Positions 37,016 through 45,593 of a DNA stretch of 64,000 bases are shown here, piece after piece. The DNA lies in NCBI GenBank assembly GCA_038320345.1, contig JBBQED010000006.1:1-64000 (forward strand). The letters run 5' to 3'. Below the pieces are notes generated by a model that worked only from the letters and a program-made list of their open reading frames with translations, searched no databases and had not been told where the DNA came from. Origin of the DNA: JBBQED01 sp038320345. GTDB lineage: Bacteria; Bacteroidota; Bacteroidia; AKYH767-A; OLB10. The translations under genes and the position numbers were made by a program. Numbering within the stretch: the first letter of the stretch is position 1; each line of letters begins with the position of its first letter.

Positions 37016-38116
37016 ATGGATCCTAAATTTCTGCAGCAAACGATTTTCGAAAATTCAGTGCAAAATATTTTGCTGTTTTTCACGATTATTCTAGCAGGTA
37101 TTACCTTGAAGCGATTTGTTGCGGCGCAAGTTTCCACTTTTTTCTTCCGTTTTATCAAGAAGCATACTGCAGGAGTTGATGTAAAACAATTCCGCGATTT
37201 ATTGCACAAGCCAGTAGGGCTCTTTATTATTCTGATGAGTGTTTATATCGCCTGTAATCAGTTGCATTATCCCATCAGCTGGCAACTAGATACCGAAGAA
37301 AAATTTGGATTAAGGTACATCATCTGGAAAATGTTCCAGCTTTCCATTGCAGTATCCTTCACTTGGACTTTTTTGCGTCTCGCTGATTTCTTCGGCTTAG
37401 TTCTTTTACATCGTTCGCGACTTACTTCAACTAAAACTGATGATCAGCTTGTTCCGTTCGTGAAAGAGTCGATTAAGTTTATCATTGTCCTCTTCAGTTT
37501 CTTTTTTATACTGGGATCAGTATTCAGTGTAAATGTAGCTTCTCTGATTGCAGGATTAGGAATTGGAGGACTTGCATTCGCATTAGCCGCAAAAGATACG
37601 TTGGAAAATTTGTTAGGTTCGTTTACGATCTTCCTCGACAAACCATTTGCCATTGGCGATCTTGTTAAAGTAGGAACAGTTCAAGGACGAGTGGAACGAA
37701 TTGGATTTCGTAGTACACAAATCAGGACATTGGAACGTTCACTCATCAGCATGCCGAACAAAAAAATGATTGATGCGGAATTAGAAAACCTGAGTATGCG
37801 AAATATGATCCGTGCATTATTTCCATTGTCGTTGCGTTTCGATACACCACCTGATAAAATTGAAAGTCTCATTGCAGCAATTACGGAATTACTGAATCAA
37901 CATGAAACCGTAGCAGAACTTCCTTCACCTTTCGTACGATTCGAAAAAATTACTGAGACAGGAATTGAGTTAAATGTTTTCTTTTTCGTAATGACTACTG
38001 ATGCGGATGTTTTTGTAAAAATCCGTGAAGAGATTCTGTTTAAGATTCTACGGTTAGCACAGCAAGCTGAAGTTCGTTTTGATGCTAAAGGGTTAGAAGT
38101 AACGATAGCAAAATAA
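37016..38116 (+). CDS. MscS-family mechanosensitive channel
   Basis: 366 residues. Small-conductance channels open under membrane tension to release solutes. About four N-terminal membrane segments are visible (near 15-35, 65-85, 105-130, 150-175), then the pore helix with the Gly/Ala pattern of TM3 (SLIAGLGIGGLAFALAAKDTL near 178-198), and the beta domain with FLDKPFAIGDLVKVG near 210-224. The middle-beta and alpha-beta parts fill residues 225-366. Longer than E. coli MscS by extra N-terminal helices. Confidence 0.94.
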   Translation: MDPKFLQQTIFENSVQNILLFFTIILAGITLKRFVAAQVSTFFFRFIKKHTAGVDVKQFRDLLHKPVGLFIILMSVYIACNQLHYPISWQLDTEEKFGLRYIIWKMFQLSIAVSFTWTFLRLADFFGLVLLHRSRLTSTKTDDQLVPFVKESIKFIIVLFSFFFILGSVFSVNVASLIAGLGIGGLAFALAAKDTLENLLGSFTIFLDKPFAIGDLVKVGTVQGRVERIGFRSTQIRTLERSLISMPNKKMIDAELENLSMRNMIRALFPLSLRFDTPPDKIESLIAAITELLNQHETVAELPSPFVRFEKITETGIELNVFFFVMTTDADVFVKIREEILFKILRLAQQAEVRFDAKGLEVTIAK

Positions 38117-38133
38117 CACCTCACATTCTTTCC

Positions 38134-38958
38134 TTACCAACTTCCTCCTGCACCACCTCCACCGAAAGAACCACCGCCAAATCCACCGAAGCCTCCACCG
38201 GAGCTACTACTTCCTCCTCCTCCCGACCAACCACCGAAGCCACCACTTCCGCTGTTGAAATTTCCCCATTTACCGGAGTTACGGTTTGCCGCAGCATTGA
38301 GTAACTGCCAAGCCACCAAAAAAGGAATATTATTTAATAGTGCATATTTTTTCACGGAACGTATCTTTACGAGAAACACCATGATAAATACAAATATGAA
38401 AATTAATATTGCAAACCAAGGAACACCTTGAACACGTCCGCGCGTACGACTAGGAGCTGATGCTTTATAATCTCCTTTGGCAAGCGCCATCATTTGATCA
38501 GTGCCTTTATCAATTCCCTCGTAGTATTGCGCGTTCTTAAAAAATGGTTTGATATCTTCTTCTACTATTCGTTTACATAATGCATCCGGCATAACGCCTT
38601 CCATTCCATAGCCGGTAGCAATAAACATTTTACGATCGGTCAATGCCACAAGTAATAAGGCTCCGTTATTCGTCTTTTTATTTCCTATTCCCCATTGTTG
38701 TGCAAGTTTAAAAGCATAATCGCTAATCTCATAAGCCCCAACAGATGCCATGATCACCACAGCTAATTGAACAGAAGTAGAATCATCATAGGCTACTAGT
38801 TTTTGCTCGAGCAACCCTTTTTCTTCTTCCGATAAAGTATTGGTATAATCAGTAACTAATTTCGGAGGATTCGGCAAAGGAGGAAAATCACTTTCACCAA
38901 CTGCAGCAAATGCAACTGTTTGCACGAGAACTAAAAGAAACAAGAGTAATTTACGCAT
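38134..38958 (-). CDS. TPM-domain protein with Gly/Ser-rich tail (YgcG-like)
   Basis: 274 residues. Signal peptide (to about 18, VAFAAV), TPM domain (about 35-155: VTDYTNTLSEEEKGLLEQ and GNKKTNNGALLLVALTDRKMF), one membrane helix (about 175-200), and a tail of GGG/SGG repeats (about 230-274). The Gly-rich end is low-complexity. TPM proteins are found with LemA in a conserved trio, as here (38134-39994). They are thought to act at the membrane; function of the trio is not settled. Confidence 0.9.
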   Translation of the reverse strand: MRKLLLFLLVLVQTVAFAAVGESDFPPLPNPPKLVTDYTNTLSEEEKGLLEQKLVAYDDSTSVQLAVVIMASVGAYEISDYAFKLAQQWGIGNKKTNNGALLLVALTDRKMFIATGYGMEGVMPDALCKRIVEEDIKPFFKNAQYYEGIDKGTDQMMALAKGDYKASAPSRTRGRVQGVPWFAILIFIFVFIMVFLVKIRSVKKYALLNNIPFLVAWQLLNAAANRNSGKWGNFNSGSGGFGGWSGGGGSSSSGGGFGGFGGGSFGGGGAGGSW

Positions 38959-38960
38959 GG

Positions 38961-39401
38961 TTATTCTCCTCCAAAAACGATATCATCCGACAATTCATTT
39001 TTATCTGTTTCACTTCTAGGAAATTTTTCCACCAACAATTTTCCGGACTCACTTACGCCATGAACGATGGCATCTACGATTCTTCCTTCACTAAAGATTC
39101 CCGCCATTCCTGATTTCACTTCATCCCAGAAGTTGTTAACAGCATGAGCGTTAATGCCTGCATCACCAATGATAGCGAACTTCTTACTTTCTACTGCAAG
39201 ATAAATCAGCACTCCGTTTCTCAGTTCTGTGAGATGCATTTCCAGCTCTTCGAAAACGAATGCGGCTCTGTCGAGGACATTTCCTTTGCATTCGTCTTCG
39301 ATATATACACGGATTTCGCCGGAGCTGAGTAACTCAGCCTCACTAACGGCTACGCGTACCCGCTCACGATCAGCATCGCTGAAAAGATCCGGAGCTTTCA
39401 T
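38961..39401 (-). CDS. Second TPM-domain protein
   Basis: 146 residues; a shorter TPM domain without signal peptide or tail: SEAELLSSGEIRVYIEDECKG near 19-39, RNGVLIYLAVESKKFAIIGDAGINA near 81-105. It lies two bases from the other TPM gene and two bases from the lemA-like gene, a tight operon of three. Probably cytosolic or membrane-associated through its partners. Confidence 0.9.
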   Translation of the reverse strand: MKAPDLFSDADRERVRVAVSEAELLSSGEIRVYIEDECKGNVLDRAAFVFEELEMHLTELRNGVLIYLAVESKKFAIIGDAGINAHAVNNFWDEVKSGMAGIFSEGRIVDAIVHGVSESGKLLVEKFPRSETDKNELSDDIVFGGE

Positions 39402-39403
39402 GT

Positions 39404-39994
39404 TTAGAATTGTACTTTAGGGGCTTTATCAGCACCTTTATCTGCGGTGAAATAAGCTTTCTGACTGAAGCCGTACATTCCTGCGAGGAGGGTCTGAGGA
39501 AAACTGCGGACGTATTTATTGTAATCCATCACCACGTCATTAAACTTCTGGCGTTCAACAGTAATTCTATTTTCTGTTCCTTCCAATTGAGATTGTAACT
39601 CGAGGAAATTCTGGTTCGCTTTAAGGTCAGGATATTTTTCTACCACCACCATTAATCTTCCCAAGGCAGAACCTAATTCGCCCTGTGCCGATTGGAATTT
39701 CGCCAACGCTTCAGGTGTGAGGTTTTTGGGATCTACTTTTACTTGTGTTGCATTAGCACGAGCTTCGATAACAGCCGTTAAAGTAGACTTCTCAAAATCA
39801 GCTGCGCCCTTTACGGTAGCCACTAAATTTGGAATCAGATCTAAACGACGCTGATAAACGTTTTCTACCTGCGACCATTGTGATGTCACCTGCTCTTCGC
39901 GTTGCACCATATTGTTATAGGATCCTGCGAATAATCTGTAAACGACAAACAGAACAACGACAATAACAGCGACAATAATTAAAGGCTTCCTCAT
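39404..39994 (-). CDS. LemA family protein
   Basis: 196 residues. One N-terminal membrane helix (about 5-25), then a long antiparallel helical bundle including QWSQVENVYQRRLDLIPNLVATVKG (the LemA signature, about 41-65) and IEARANATQVKVDP near 81-94. LemA-family proteins expose this bundle outside the inner membrane. It is the first gene of the lemA-TPM-TPM unit; a TACCTTTG box is 24 bases upstream. Confidence 0.95.
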   Translation of the reverse strand: MRKPLIIVAVIVVVLFVVYRLFAGSYNNMVQREEQVTSQWSQVENVYQRRLDLIPNLVATVKGAADFEKSTLTAVIEARANATQVKVDPKNLTPEALAKFQSAQGELGSALGRLMVVVEKYPDLKANQNFLELQSQLEGTENRITVERQKFNDVVMDYNKYVRSFPQTLLAGMYGFSQKAYFTADKGADKAPKVQF

Positions 39995-40017
39995 AGTTTT
40001 TAAGGTTGAAATTTCGA

Positions 40018-40025
40018 CAAAGGTA
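40018..40025 (-). promoter_or_regulatory. -7 promoter box TACCTTTG of the lemA-TPM operon
   Basis: Exact TAnnTTTG on the minus strand, 24 bases before the LemA ATG. Confidence 0.55.
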
Positions 40026-40157
40026 ATAGCAACTACCCGATTTTAGCATGCTAACGGTTATCTGGCAGAATAATTTTTAACTGAAGCAGTGAAAAAGCCC
40101 TCCAGAAAGTTTAAGAATGGCTAAACCGACTTAAAATCTACCTTGTACCTACTAATT

Positions 40158-40823
40158 TTAAGAAAACCTGAACCGGAGGTAGTTAATATTTTTTCCCTCT
40201 TTTAAAAAGATCTTCTCGTAGGTGGTTTGAATCGAAAGATCGAAGCCAGCAGGACGATCTCCATATAAATTCCGAGTGCAGACCTCCATCGTTCCTGATT
40301 CATTTTCCAACATTTCCACGGTGTAATCAAAAAATCCAAGATTATCAGTTTTCAAATGCAGGAGTCCGTCTTTCTTTAAAACATTGCGGTATAATTGCAG
40401 GAATTTAGGATTAGAAATTCGACGGTTTTCTCTTGATAACTGAGGCTGTGGATCTGGAAATGTAATCCAGATCTCATCTATTTCACCGGGATCAAAAAAA
40501 GTAGAAAGCCAATCAATATGAGTTCTTAAAAAGGCAGCATTCAGAATGTTTTCTTCATTAATCGTTTTCACTCCTCTCCAGATCCGGGCTCCTTTTATGT
40601 CGATTCCAACAAAATTCCGTTTTGGATACGCTTTTGATAATTCCACGGTATACTCTCCTCGTCCACATCCCAGCTCAAGCGTAATTGGCTGTATCTTCTC
40701 AAAAACTGAGCTATTCCACTTCCCCTTAAAATCGAGGTCAGGGGTAAGCAAAGGAAAGGGATATTGAAAAATCCTCGACATGGTTTCTAATTCCTGAAAC
40801 CTCTGCAATTTTCGCTTTGCCAT
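40158..40823 (-). CDS. trmB: tRNA (guanine-N7-)-methyltransferase TrmB
   Basis: 221 residues. Methylates G46 in the variable loop of tRNAs using SAM. Motif I is ELGCGRGEYTV near 51-61, followed by NFVGIDIKGARIWRG near 71-85, and the TrmB signature FPDPQP near 133 with the basic stretch around RRISNPKFL. Length and motif order are typical for Bacteroidota TrmB. The gene is transcribed away from the glycosyltransferase gene at 40920. Confidence 0.95.
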   Translation of the reverse strand: MAKRKLQRFQELETMSRIFQYPFPLLTPDLDFKGKWNSSVFEKIQPITLELGCGRGEYTVELSKAYPKRNFVGIDIKGARIWRGVKTINEENILNAAFLRTHIDWLSTFFDPGEIDEIWITFPDPQPQLSRENRRISNPKFLQLYRNVLKKDGLLHLKTDNLGFFDYTVEMLENESGTMEVCTRNLYGDRPAGFDLSIQTTYEKIFLKEGKNINYLRFRFS

Positions 40824-40907
40824 ATTATAATCTTCCCTAAAACCGCTTTTTCTAACTTATTTACCAATTTGGCGAAAGTACAACAGGTGAGGCGAAGGGC
40901 AAAGCAC

Positions 40908-40915
40908 TATTTTTG
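40908..40915 (+). promoter_or_regulatory. -7 promoter box TATTTTTG of the glycosyltransferase gene
   Basis: Exact TAnnTTTG ending four bases before the GTG start at 40920. Identical octamer and spacing to 34344-34351. Confidence 0.5.
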
Positions 40916-40919
40916 AGGA

Positions 40920-42014
40920 GTGAGTCATAAAAAGATCCATATCCTTTATACTGTTCTCAACTGGGGACTTGGTCATGCAACCCGAAGTATGCTGATCATC
41001 CGTCAATTACTTGCGCTAGATGTTAAAATCAGTATTGCTGGCGATGGTGATTCACTCCTTTTGCTCAAAGAAGCTTTTCCTCAGGCAGATTTTTATGCGC
41101 TAAAAGGAATTCAGGTGTCCTATCCTGAAAAAGGTCCCATGGCATTATGGATGGCCTTAAAAGCTCCGCTCTATCTGAAGAATATACGTGATGAACATCA
41201 TTCGTTAGAAAAGTTGGTAGATACCATTCATCCGGATGCGGTCATCAGCGATAACCGTTTTGGCGCATGGTCCTCAAAGGTGCCTTGCGTTTTCATTTCA
41301 CATCAACTACGCATAAAAGCTCCTGCAGGATATTCCTGGCTCGAGCCTATGATCTATCAACTCAACAAACTTCATATTCGGAATTTCGGAACACTCTGGA
41401 CACCCGATCATCCCAGTGATGAAAATATTGCAGGAGATCTTGCACATCATCCCAAAGCAGTGCGTGAATTACATCCACATTTTATCGGTCCGTTGTCAAG
41501 ATTTGCGAATGTTCAATCTGCGGATATCCCTAACCGTTATGAACTTTTAATTTTAATTTCTGGACTCGAACCTCAACGAACCATTTTCGAAAATCTTTGC
41601 ATTGCTCAAGCAGAAAAATTAAATCTAACTACATTAGTCATCCGAGGAAAACCTGCGGAGCAGGGAAGCTGGCAACAAAATGGAATTCATTTTGTGCAAC
41701 ATTTGCCCACTCCAGAGTTAAAAGCGCATCTGGAACAAGCTAAATATATTGTTTGTCGATCAGGACATTCTTCATTGATGGATCTTGCCTATCTTAAACG
41801 TAATGCATTATGTGTTGCTACTCCCGGACAAACTGAACAGGAATATTTATCGAAGTATTTAGGTGCTAAAAATTATCTAGTTGCCCAAAATCAGGATGCA
41901 TTAAATATCCGCAACGGAATTGATAAACTGCAAAGCTGCGATCTATTACCGCAACCGGATCCATCGCTGTTGAGCCTAACCCTGGATTCTTTTTTAAAGA
42001 AACTCTCCATCTGA
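40920..42014 (+). CDS. Glycosyltransferase of GT-B/MurG-like fold, GTG start
   Basis: 364 residues. N-terminal half starts with ILYTVLNWGLGHATRSMLI, the donor/acceptor-loop pattern of GT-B enzymes (GLGHATR), and the C-terminal half has VCRSGHSSLMDLAYLKRNALCVATPGQTEQEYL near 278-310, like the MurG/GT28 donor-binding part. It probably moves a sugar onto a lipid or other acceptor at the inner face of the membrane. The exact substrate is unknown. The start is GTG directly after a promoter box and an AGGAG stretch that also could serve as ribosome-binding site if a longer leader exists. Confidence 0.8.
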   Translation: MSHKKIHILYTVLNWGLGHATRSMLIIRQLLALDVKISIAGDGDSLLLLKEAFPQADFYALKGIQVSYPEKGPMALWMALKAPLYLKNIRDEHHSLEKLVDTIHPDAVISDNRFGAWSSKVPCVFISHQLRIKAPAGYSWLEPMIYQLNKLHIRNFGTLWTPDHPSDENIAGDLAHHPKAVRELHPHFIGPLSRFANVQSADIPNRYELLILISGLEPQRTIFENLCIAQAEKLNLTTLVIRGKPAEQGSWQQNGIHFVQHLPTPELKAHLEQAKYIVCRSGHSSLMDLAYLKRNALCVATPGQTEQEYLSKYLGAKNYLVAQNQDALNIRNGIDKLQSCDLLPQPDPSLLSLTLDSFLKKLSI

Positions 42015-42026
42015 AATTGTTTTTTA

Positions 42027-42034
42027 TATATTTG
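42027..42034 (+). promoter_or_regulatory. -7 promoter box TATATTTG upstream of cobalamin riboswitch
   Basis: Exact TAnnTTTG, about 11 bases before the riboswitch 5' edge and 13 bases after the glycosyltransferase stop; the same octamer stands before the TPP riboswitch. Confidence 0.6.
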
Positions 42035-42044
42035 TCAACGCTAA

Positions 42045-42240
42045 ACGGTCTCTGTTTCAGTATTGATCCTTCAATATTGATGCAGAGTTAAAAGGGAACC
42101 CGGTGTAAATCCGAGACAGTCCCCGCTGCTGTAAGCTGCTCCCATGATCAATGTATCGATCAAGGAAATTTTCTGGTAAATGTCACTGTCTGTCACAGGC
42201 GGGAAGGCGCCGGAGAATGCAGTAAGTCAGAAGACCTGCC
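42045..42240 (+). promoter_or_regulatory. Cobalamin (adenosylcobalamin) riboswitch
   Basis: Canonical blocks in order: AAAAGGGAACCCGGTG, AAATCCGAGACAGTCCCCGCTGCTGTAA, the GCGGGAAGGCGCCGGAG segment and the terminal CAGTAAGTCAGAAGACCTGCC. It controls the BtuG-like lipoprotein gene. A following hairpin pairs GCCATTT (42238-42244) with AAATGGC (42272-42278) and could be the switch in the expression platform. An in-frame open reading stretch crosses the aptamer, but it is not coding. Confidence 0.97.
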
Positions 42241-42278
42241 ATTTAGTTAAACATGATGAAGCCTTCGGAGGAAATGGC
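42238..42278 (+). promoter_or_regulatory. Candidate expression-platform hairpin
   Basis: GCCATTT overlaps the last bases of the cobalamin aptamer and pairs with AAATGGC 27 bases later. Competition between the aptamer closing helix and this hairpin would be a natural switch. Not tested by folding. Confidence 0.4.
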
Positions 42279-42395
42279 GCGCATGGAATCGGAACTGAAG
42301 TGGATTTTACACTGTCATTCATTCCGAACTCCTTCGCATTTTTCAACGGATCGTTGCATCACCTTGCGAAACTATTAATCAAAAAAAATAATCTG

Positions 42396-43454
42396 ATGAA
42401 AAAAATCTTAGTGCTGTTTTGCGGCGTCGCTGCCCTCTTTATTTCTTGTGAAAAAGAAAAAAATGATTCTACTCCTGCACCCGACAATTTGAATGGGATT
42501 TTTGTGATCAACGAAGGAGCATTTCTTTCTGGGAACGCAGATATTAGTTTCTTCTCTTCAGATTCAGCTTATAGCAATACCAAACTATTCGAATCCGTGA
42601 ACGGTGTTCCATTGGGTGATGTCGCACAATCCATGACGATCTACGATAATCATGCATATATCGCGGTGAATGGATCAGGAAAAGTGGAAGTGGTTTCAAT
42701 GAATGATTTTAAAAGAACAGGAACAATCACTAATATCGGAGGACCTCGATATTTCTTGGGTAAAGGAAACTCGGGTTATATTTCCGATTGGGCATCCAAT
42801 CAATTAAAAGTATATGAACTCACGAGTCTCACTCTGATAGATAGTATTCCTTGTGGTGCTGGTCCCGAAGAAATGGTGTTGGTGAACAATAAAATATTTG
42901 TATGCAATGGAGGAGGTTACGGAAATGATAGCACAATCACCGTCATCAATGCAAGTAACAACGATGTAATTGCAACAATTGCATGTCCTGTAAATCCTTC
43001 TTCTATTCGGGTCGATAAAAACAATAAAATCTGGGTTTTATGTCGAGGCGATATTGGTCCTGATTATACACCTACTCCGGATGATGCGGGTGGAGCTCTC
43101 CTTCAGATCGATCCTTCCACTTATGCCATCCTCAAAACATTTAACATGAATTATGATCGGCATCCCATTCAACTAAAAATGAATAATGCAAAAGATAAAA
43201 TTTATTTCCTGAATGGCAGCAGCAATTTTAGCGGAAGTGTTTATACGATGAATATTACGGATGCAACCTTACCTTTAGCAGCAATAGTTGATGATAATTT
43301 TTATGGATTAGGTATTCATCCTGTGAGCGGGGACATTTATACTGGACTGCTTAACTTTTCCACCAACAGCTGGATGATACATTACAACCAAAGTGGAGCC
43401 GTTCTGGATTCTTCAGGAGTAGGAATTGGTCCGAATGGTTTTGTATTCAACTAA
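42396..43454 (+). CDS. BtuG-like beta-propeller lipoprotein under cobalamin riboswitch
   Basis: 352 residues from the ATG at 42396; the earlier in-frame start is inside the riboswitch and is rejected. Lipoprotein signal MKKILVLFCGVAALFISC with lipobox FISC, then YncE/DUF5074-type propeller repeats, e.g. VAQSMTIYDNHAYIAVNGSG and AGPEEMVLVNNKIFVCNGG. BtuG proteins of Bacteroides are surface lipoprotein propellers that bind B12 tightly and feed the BtuB receptor. Here no btuB is adjacent. Assignment rests on fold, lipidation and riboswitch. A terminator hairpin follows the stop. Confidence 0.8.
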   Translation: MKKILVLFCGVAALFISCEKEKNDSTPAPDNLNGIFVINEGAFLSGNADISFFSSDSAYSNTKLFESVNGVPLGDVAQSMTIYDNHAYIAVNGSGKVEVVSMNDFKRTGTITNIGGPRYFLGKGNSGYISDWASNQLKVYELTSLTLIDSIPCGAGPEEMVLVNNKIFVCNGGGYGNDSTITVINASNNDVIATIACPVNPSSIRVDKNNKIWVLCRGDIGPDYTPTPDDAGGALLQIDPSTYAILKTFNMNYDRHPIQLKMNNAKDKIYFLNGSSNFSGSVYTMNITDATLPLAAIVDDNFYGLGIHPVSGDIYTGLLNFSTNSWMIHYNQSGAVLDSSGVGIGPNGFVFN

Positions 43455-43467
43455 AAAATAGCAGAAA

Positions 43468-43507
43468 ACTAAAAGGAGCAAAATCGATAAGACTTTGCTC
43501 CTTTTTC
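43468..43507. terminator. Bidirectional terminator
   Basis: AAAAGGAGCAAA (43471-43482) pairs with TTTGCTCCTTTT (43493-43504), giving a stem of 12 base pairs with T-runs on both strands. It ends the BtuG-like gene and the convergent lipoprotein gene at 43527. Confidence 0.88.
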
Positions 43508-43526
43508 ATTTTTCAATACTTCAAAT

Positions 43527-44075
43527 TTATTTGGTGATATATACTTCAGGAGTAGTTAATACATTGCTAAGATTCCCAGCACGATCACGGATATAAAATT
43601 TAAATCTGCCACTTGCACTCAAAACGATCAATGCAGAATACTGATCCATATGATAAGTAACTGTTCCTTTGATGGATTTATTATTTCCTGGAGGCGACAA
43701 GTATTTCATTCGCTGATTGAACTGCACTTGAACACTATCAAAGTAAACATTGGTATCACAGTTTGCATCAATATCCGTTACTTCCAACCATAATTTTTTG
43801 GGATAAAAATCAGCACCTCGTCGTTCTTCGTAAGCGATGTAGAGATTATTATTATCAGCACCACAGTTAGTATCCAGCTCATTGTCTTTATAACCGATGT
43901 CGCCATCACCATCTTTAAAATCAAAAATAAAATCGATAGCCGTATCTTTTCCTGCGGCATCTTTATAATTCACAAAATATTTAAAATCCACTTCAGGAAT
44001 AGGACTAAATCCAGTATCCTTACCGCAGGAAGACATAGCAATAACACCAATCAATAGGAATGCAACTTTATACAT
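43527..44075 (-). CDS. Lipoprotein with DGDGDIG motif and DRAGN tail
   Basis: 182 residues. Signal peptide with lipobox MSSC at residue 16. The mature protein has an early FDFKDGDGDIGYKDNE motif, resembling a Ca2+-binding Asp-rich loop (about 47-62), and ends with RFKFYIRDRAGNLSNVLTTPEVYI. The gene product at 47364 has the same two landmarks (DGDGDLG and DRAGNKSN), so these are paralogues of one small lipoprotein family. Function unknown; presumably outer-membrane anchored. It shares a terminator with the BtuG-like gene. Confidence 0.78.
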   Translation of the reverse strand: MYKVAFLLIGVIAMSSCGKDTGFSPIPEVDFKYFVNYKDAAGKDTAIDFIFDFKDGDGDIGYKDNELDTNCGADNNNLYIAYEERRGADFYPKKLWLEVTDIDANCDTNVYFDSVQVQFNQRMKYLSPPGNNKSIKGTVTYHMDQYSALIVLSASGRFKFYIRDRAGNLSNVLTTPEVYITK

Positions 44076-44132
44076 AATAGCGATTACAACGTAAAGATAG
44101 GAAACGAGATTGTGATGAAAGTAAAATCAGTG

Positions 44133-45368
44133 TCATTTTGGCTGATAAACAAGCGAAGAGCGGTTCTTTTTCACCAGCAATTTACGGGCAGTAAACCGGA
44201 TCTGCTCTGGTGTAAGTGCCCTGATTTTTGCCATTATTTCAGACAATGGCTTTACCCGATCAAAATTGAGGAGCCCTTTGCTCATGGATAACAATACATT
44301 AAGTCGGTTCTCCTGCCCCATAGTAATCTGACCAAGAAGTTGCTCTTGGTATTGCCGAAACATCGTAGGCGTGATAGGTTGCGTACATAACTTATCAATT
44401 TCTTGTTCCAGCAATTGAAGTGTTTTTTCATAATGACGGATATCCGTTGCAAAATAAATATGAAAAATTCCTGTATCGGTATACGCATGATAGCCAGATT
44501 CGATGGTATACGTAAATCCATATTTTTCACGGATATTCAGATTCAATCGGGAATTCATACCAGGGCCACCCAATAAATTATTCATCAACACCAAACTATA
44601 GCGATCCTTATCAAAAACAGAATAACCTGGAACACCAGTGATATGATGTACTTGACTTACAGACCGAATATCAACACTATGTTGAGCTGCATATTCAGAA
44701 AATATTTTCCGCGGAAGATTTTTTTTCTGCCCAGTTTTTTCATTGAAATATTTCTGAGCAATCTTTACTACTTTATCTTTTGTGTGAGCAGTACTTATCG
44801 ATAATACCATTCGTGAAGGATGATAATATTTCAGCAAAAAAGTGAGAAGATCTTTTCGTTTAAATTTACGCAATGAGGTTTCCGTTCCTAAAATTGGATG
44901 ACCTAAAGCATGTTTACCAAAGATGATACTTTCAAAATCATCAAAAATTTGTTCGTAAGGGGTATCTTGATAAGAACGAATTTCATCCACAATCACATCC
45001 TTTTCTTTTTCAATTTCTTTATCCGGAAAAATAGAATGAAACACTATATCAGCAATCAGTTCCATTGAACGTTCCAGATAAGCATTCATCACAGAAGCAT
45101 GAATACAAGTTTCTTCTTTCGTGGTATATGCATTCAATTCACCCCCCACTACTTCTAGTCGGTTAAGAATATGAAATGATTTTCGCTTAGTCGTTCCTTT
45201 AAAAAGACAATGCTCTATAAAATGAGCCATTCCTTCCTGACCCTTGCTTTCATCTCGAGTGCCAGCTTTCATCATCAGCGCACAGTGAGTAACTGCTGTT
45301 TCCGGCTGATAGTGGTAGAGGACTCTTAAACCATTGGAAAGCACTAAAATTTCGGGAGCATGCTGCAT
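44133..45368 (-). CDS. M16-family zinc metallopeptidase
   Basis: 411 residues from the ATG at 45368 (a TTG nine bases earlier is in frame but lies inside the promoter box). Inverted zinc motif HxxEH is HFIEH near 49-53, with the distant Glu in ETCIHA near 94; catalytic domain then C-terminal pairing domain with R/Y residues (NMREKYGFTYTIESGYHAY-like stretch near 265). M16 peptidases of this size usually pair with a second subunit or act as dimers; no signal peptide is seen, so it is probably cytosolic. A full TAAGTTTG box sits six bases before the start. Confidence 0.93.
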   Translation of the reverse strand: MQHAPEILVLSNGLRVLYHYQPETAVTHCALMMKAGTRDESKGQEGMAHFIEHCLFKGTTKRKSFHILNRLEVVGGELNAYTTKEETCIHASVMNAYLERSMELIADIVFHSIFPDKEIEKEKDVIVDEIRSYQDTPYEQIFDDFESIIFGKHALGHPILGTETSLRKFKRKDLLTFLLKYYHPSRMVLSISTAHTKDKVVKIAQKYFNEKTGQKKNLPRKIFSEYAAQHSVDIRSVSQVHHITGVPGYSVFDKDRYSLVLMNNLLGGPGMNSRLNLNIREKYGFTYTIESGYHAYTDTGIFHIYFATDIRHYEKTLQLLEQEIDKLCTQPITPTMFRQYQEQLLGQITMGQENRLNVLLSMSKGLLNFDRVKPLSEIMAKIRALTPEQIRFTARKLLVKKNRSSLVYQPK

Positions 45369-45374
45369 AGGATG

Positions 45375-45382
45375 CAAACTTA
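45375..45382 (-). promoter_or_regulatory. -7 promoter box TAAGTTTG of the M16 peptidase gene
   Basis: Exact TAnnTTTG on the minus strand, six bases before the ATG at 45368; the expected leader is about three bases. Confidence 0.5.
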
Positions 45383-45463
45383 ATCATTTCCAGATTCCCT
45401 GAATTTATTTGGGAATCAATGAAAAGCACCAGATCCCTATTTTCGCTTATTACATCTATGACA

Positions 45464-45501
45464 AAGGGAGTACTTTATCATTGATGAAAAAGTACTCCCT
45501 T
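45464..45501 (-). terminator. Terminator-like hairpin after the T9SS repeat protein gene
   Basis: AAGGGAGTACTTT (45465-45477) pairs with AAAGTACTCCCTT (45489-45501). The stem is long, but a T-run is lacking on either side, so it may act as an mRNA 3'-end stabiliser or a Rho-assisted end. Confidence 0.55.
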
Positions 45502-45593
45502 GGCTCACAACTTGCTTCTAGATTCCTGTATATGGTTTCGAAATTGTTCCGGAATCTTTTAATTTTTTAATTGCATTCTCGTGATTCTGGCTT

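Noticed and set aside
42180..42395. In-frame extension of the BtuG-like protein upstream to 42180
   Set aside because: It would encode the cobalamin riboswitch itself; the ATG at 42396 begins a clear lipoprotein signal peptide.
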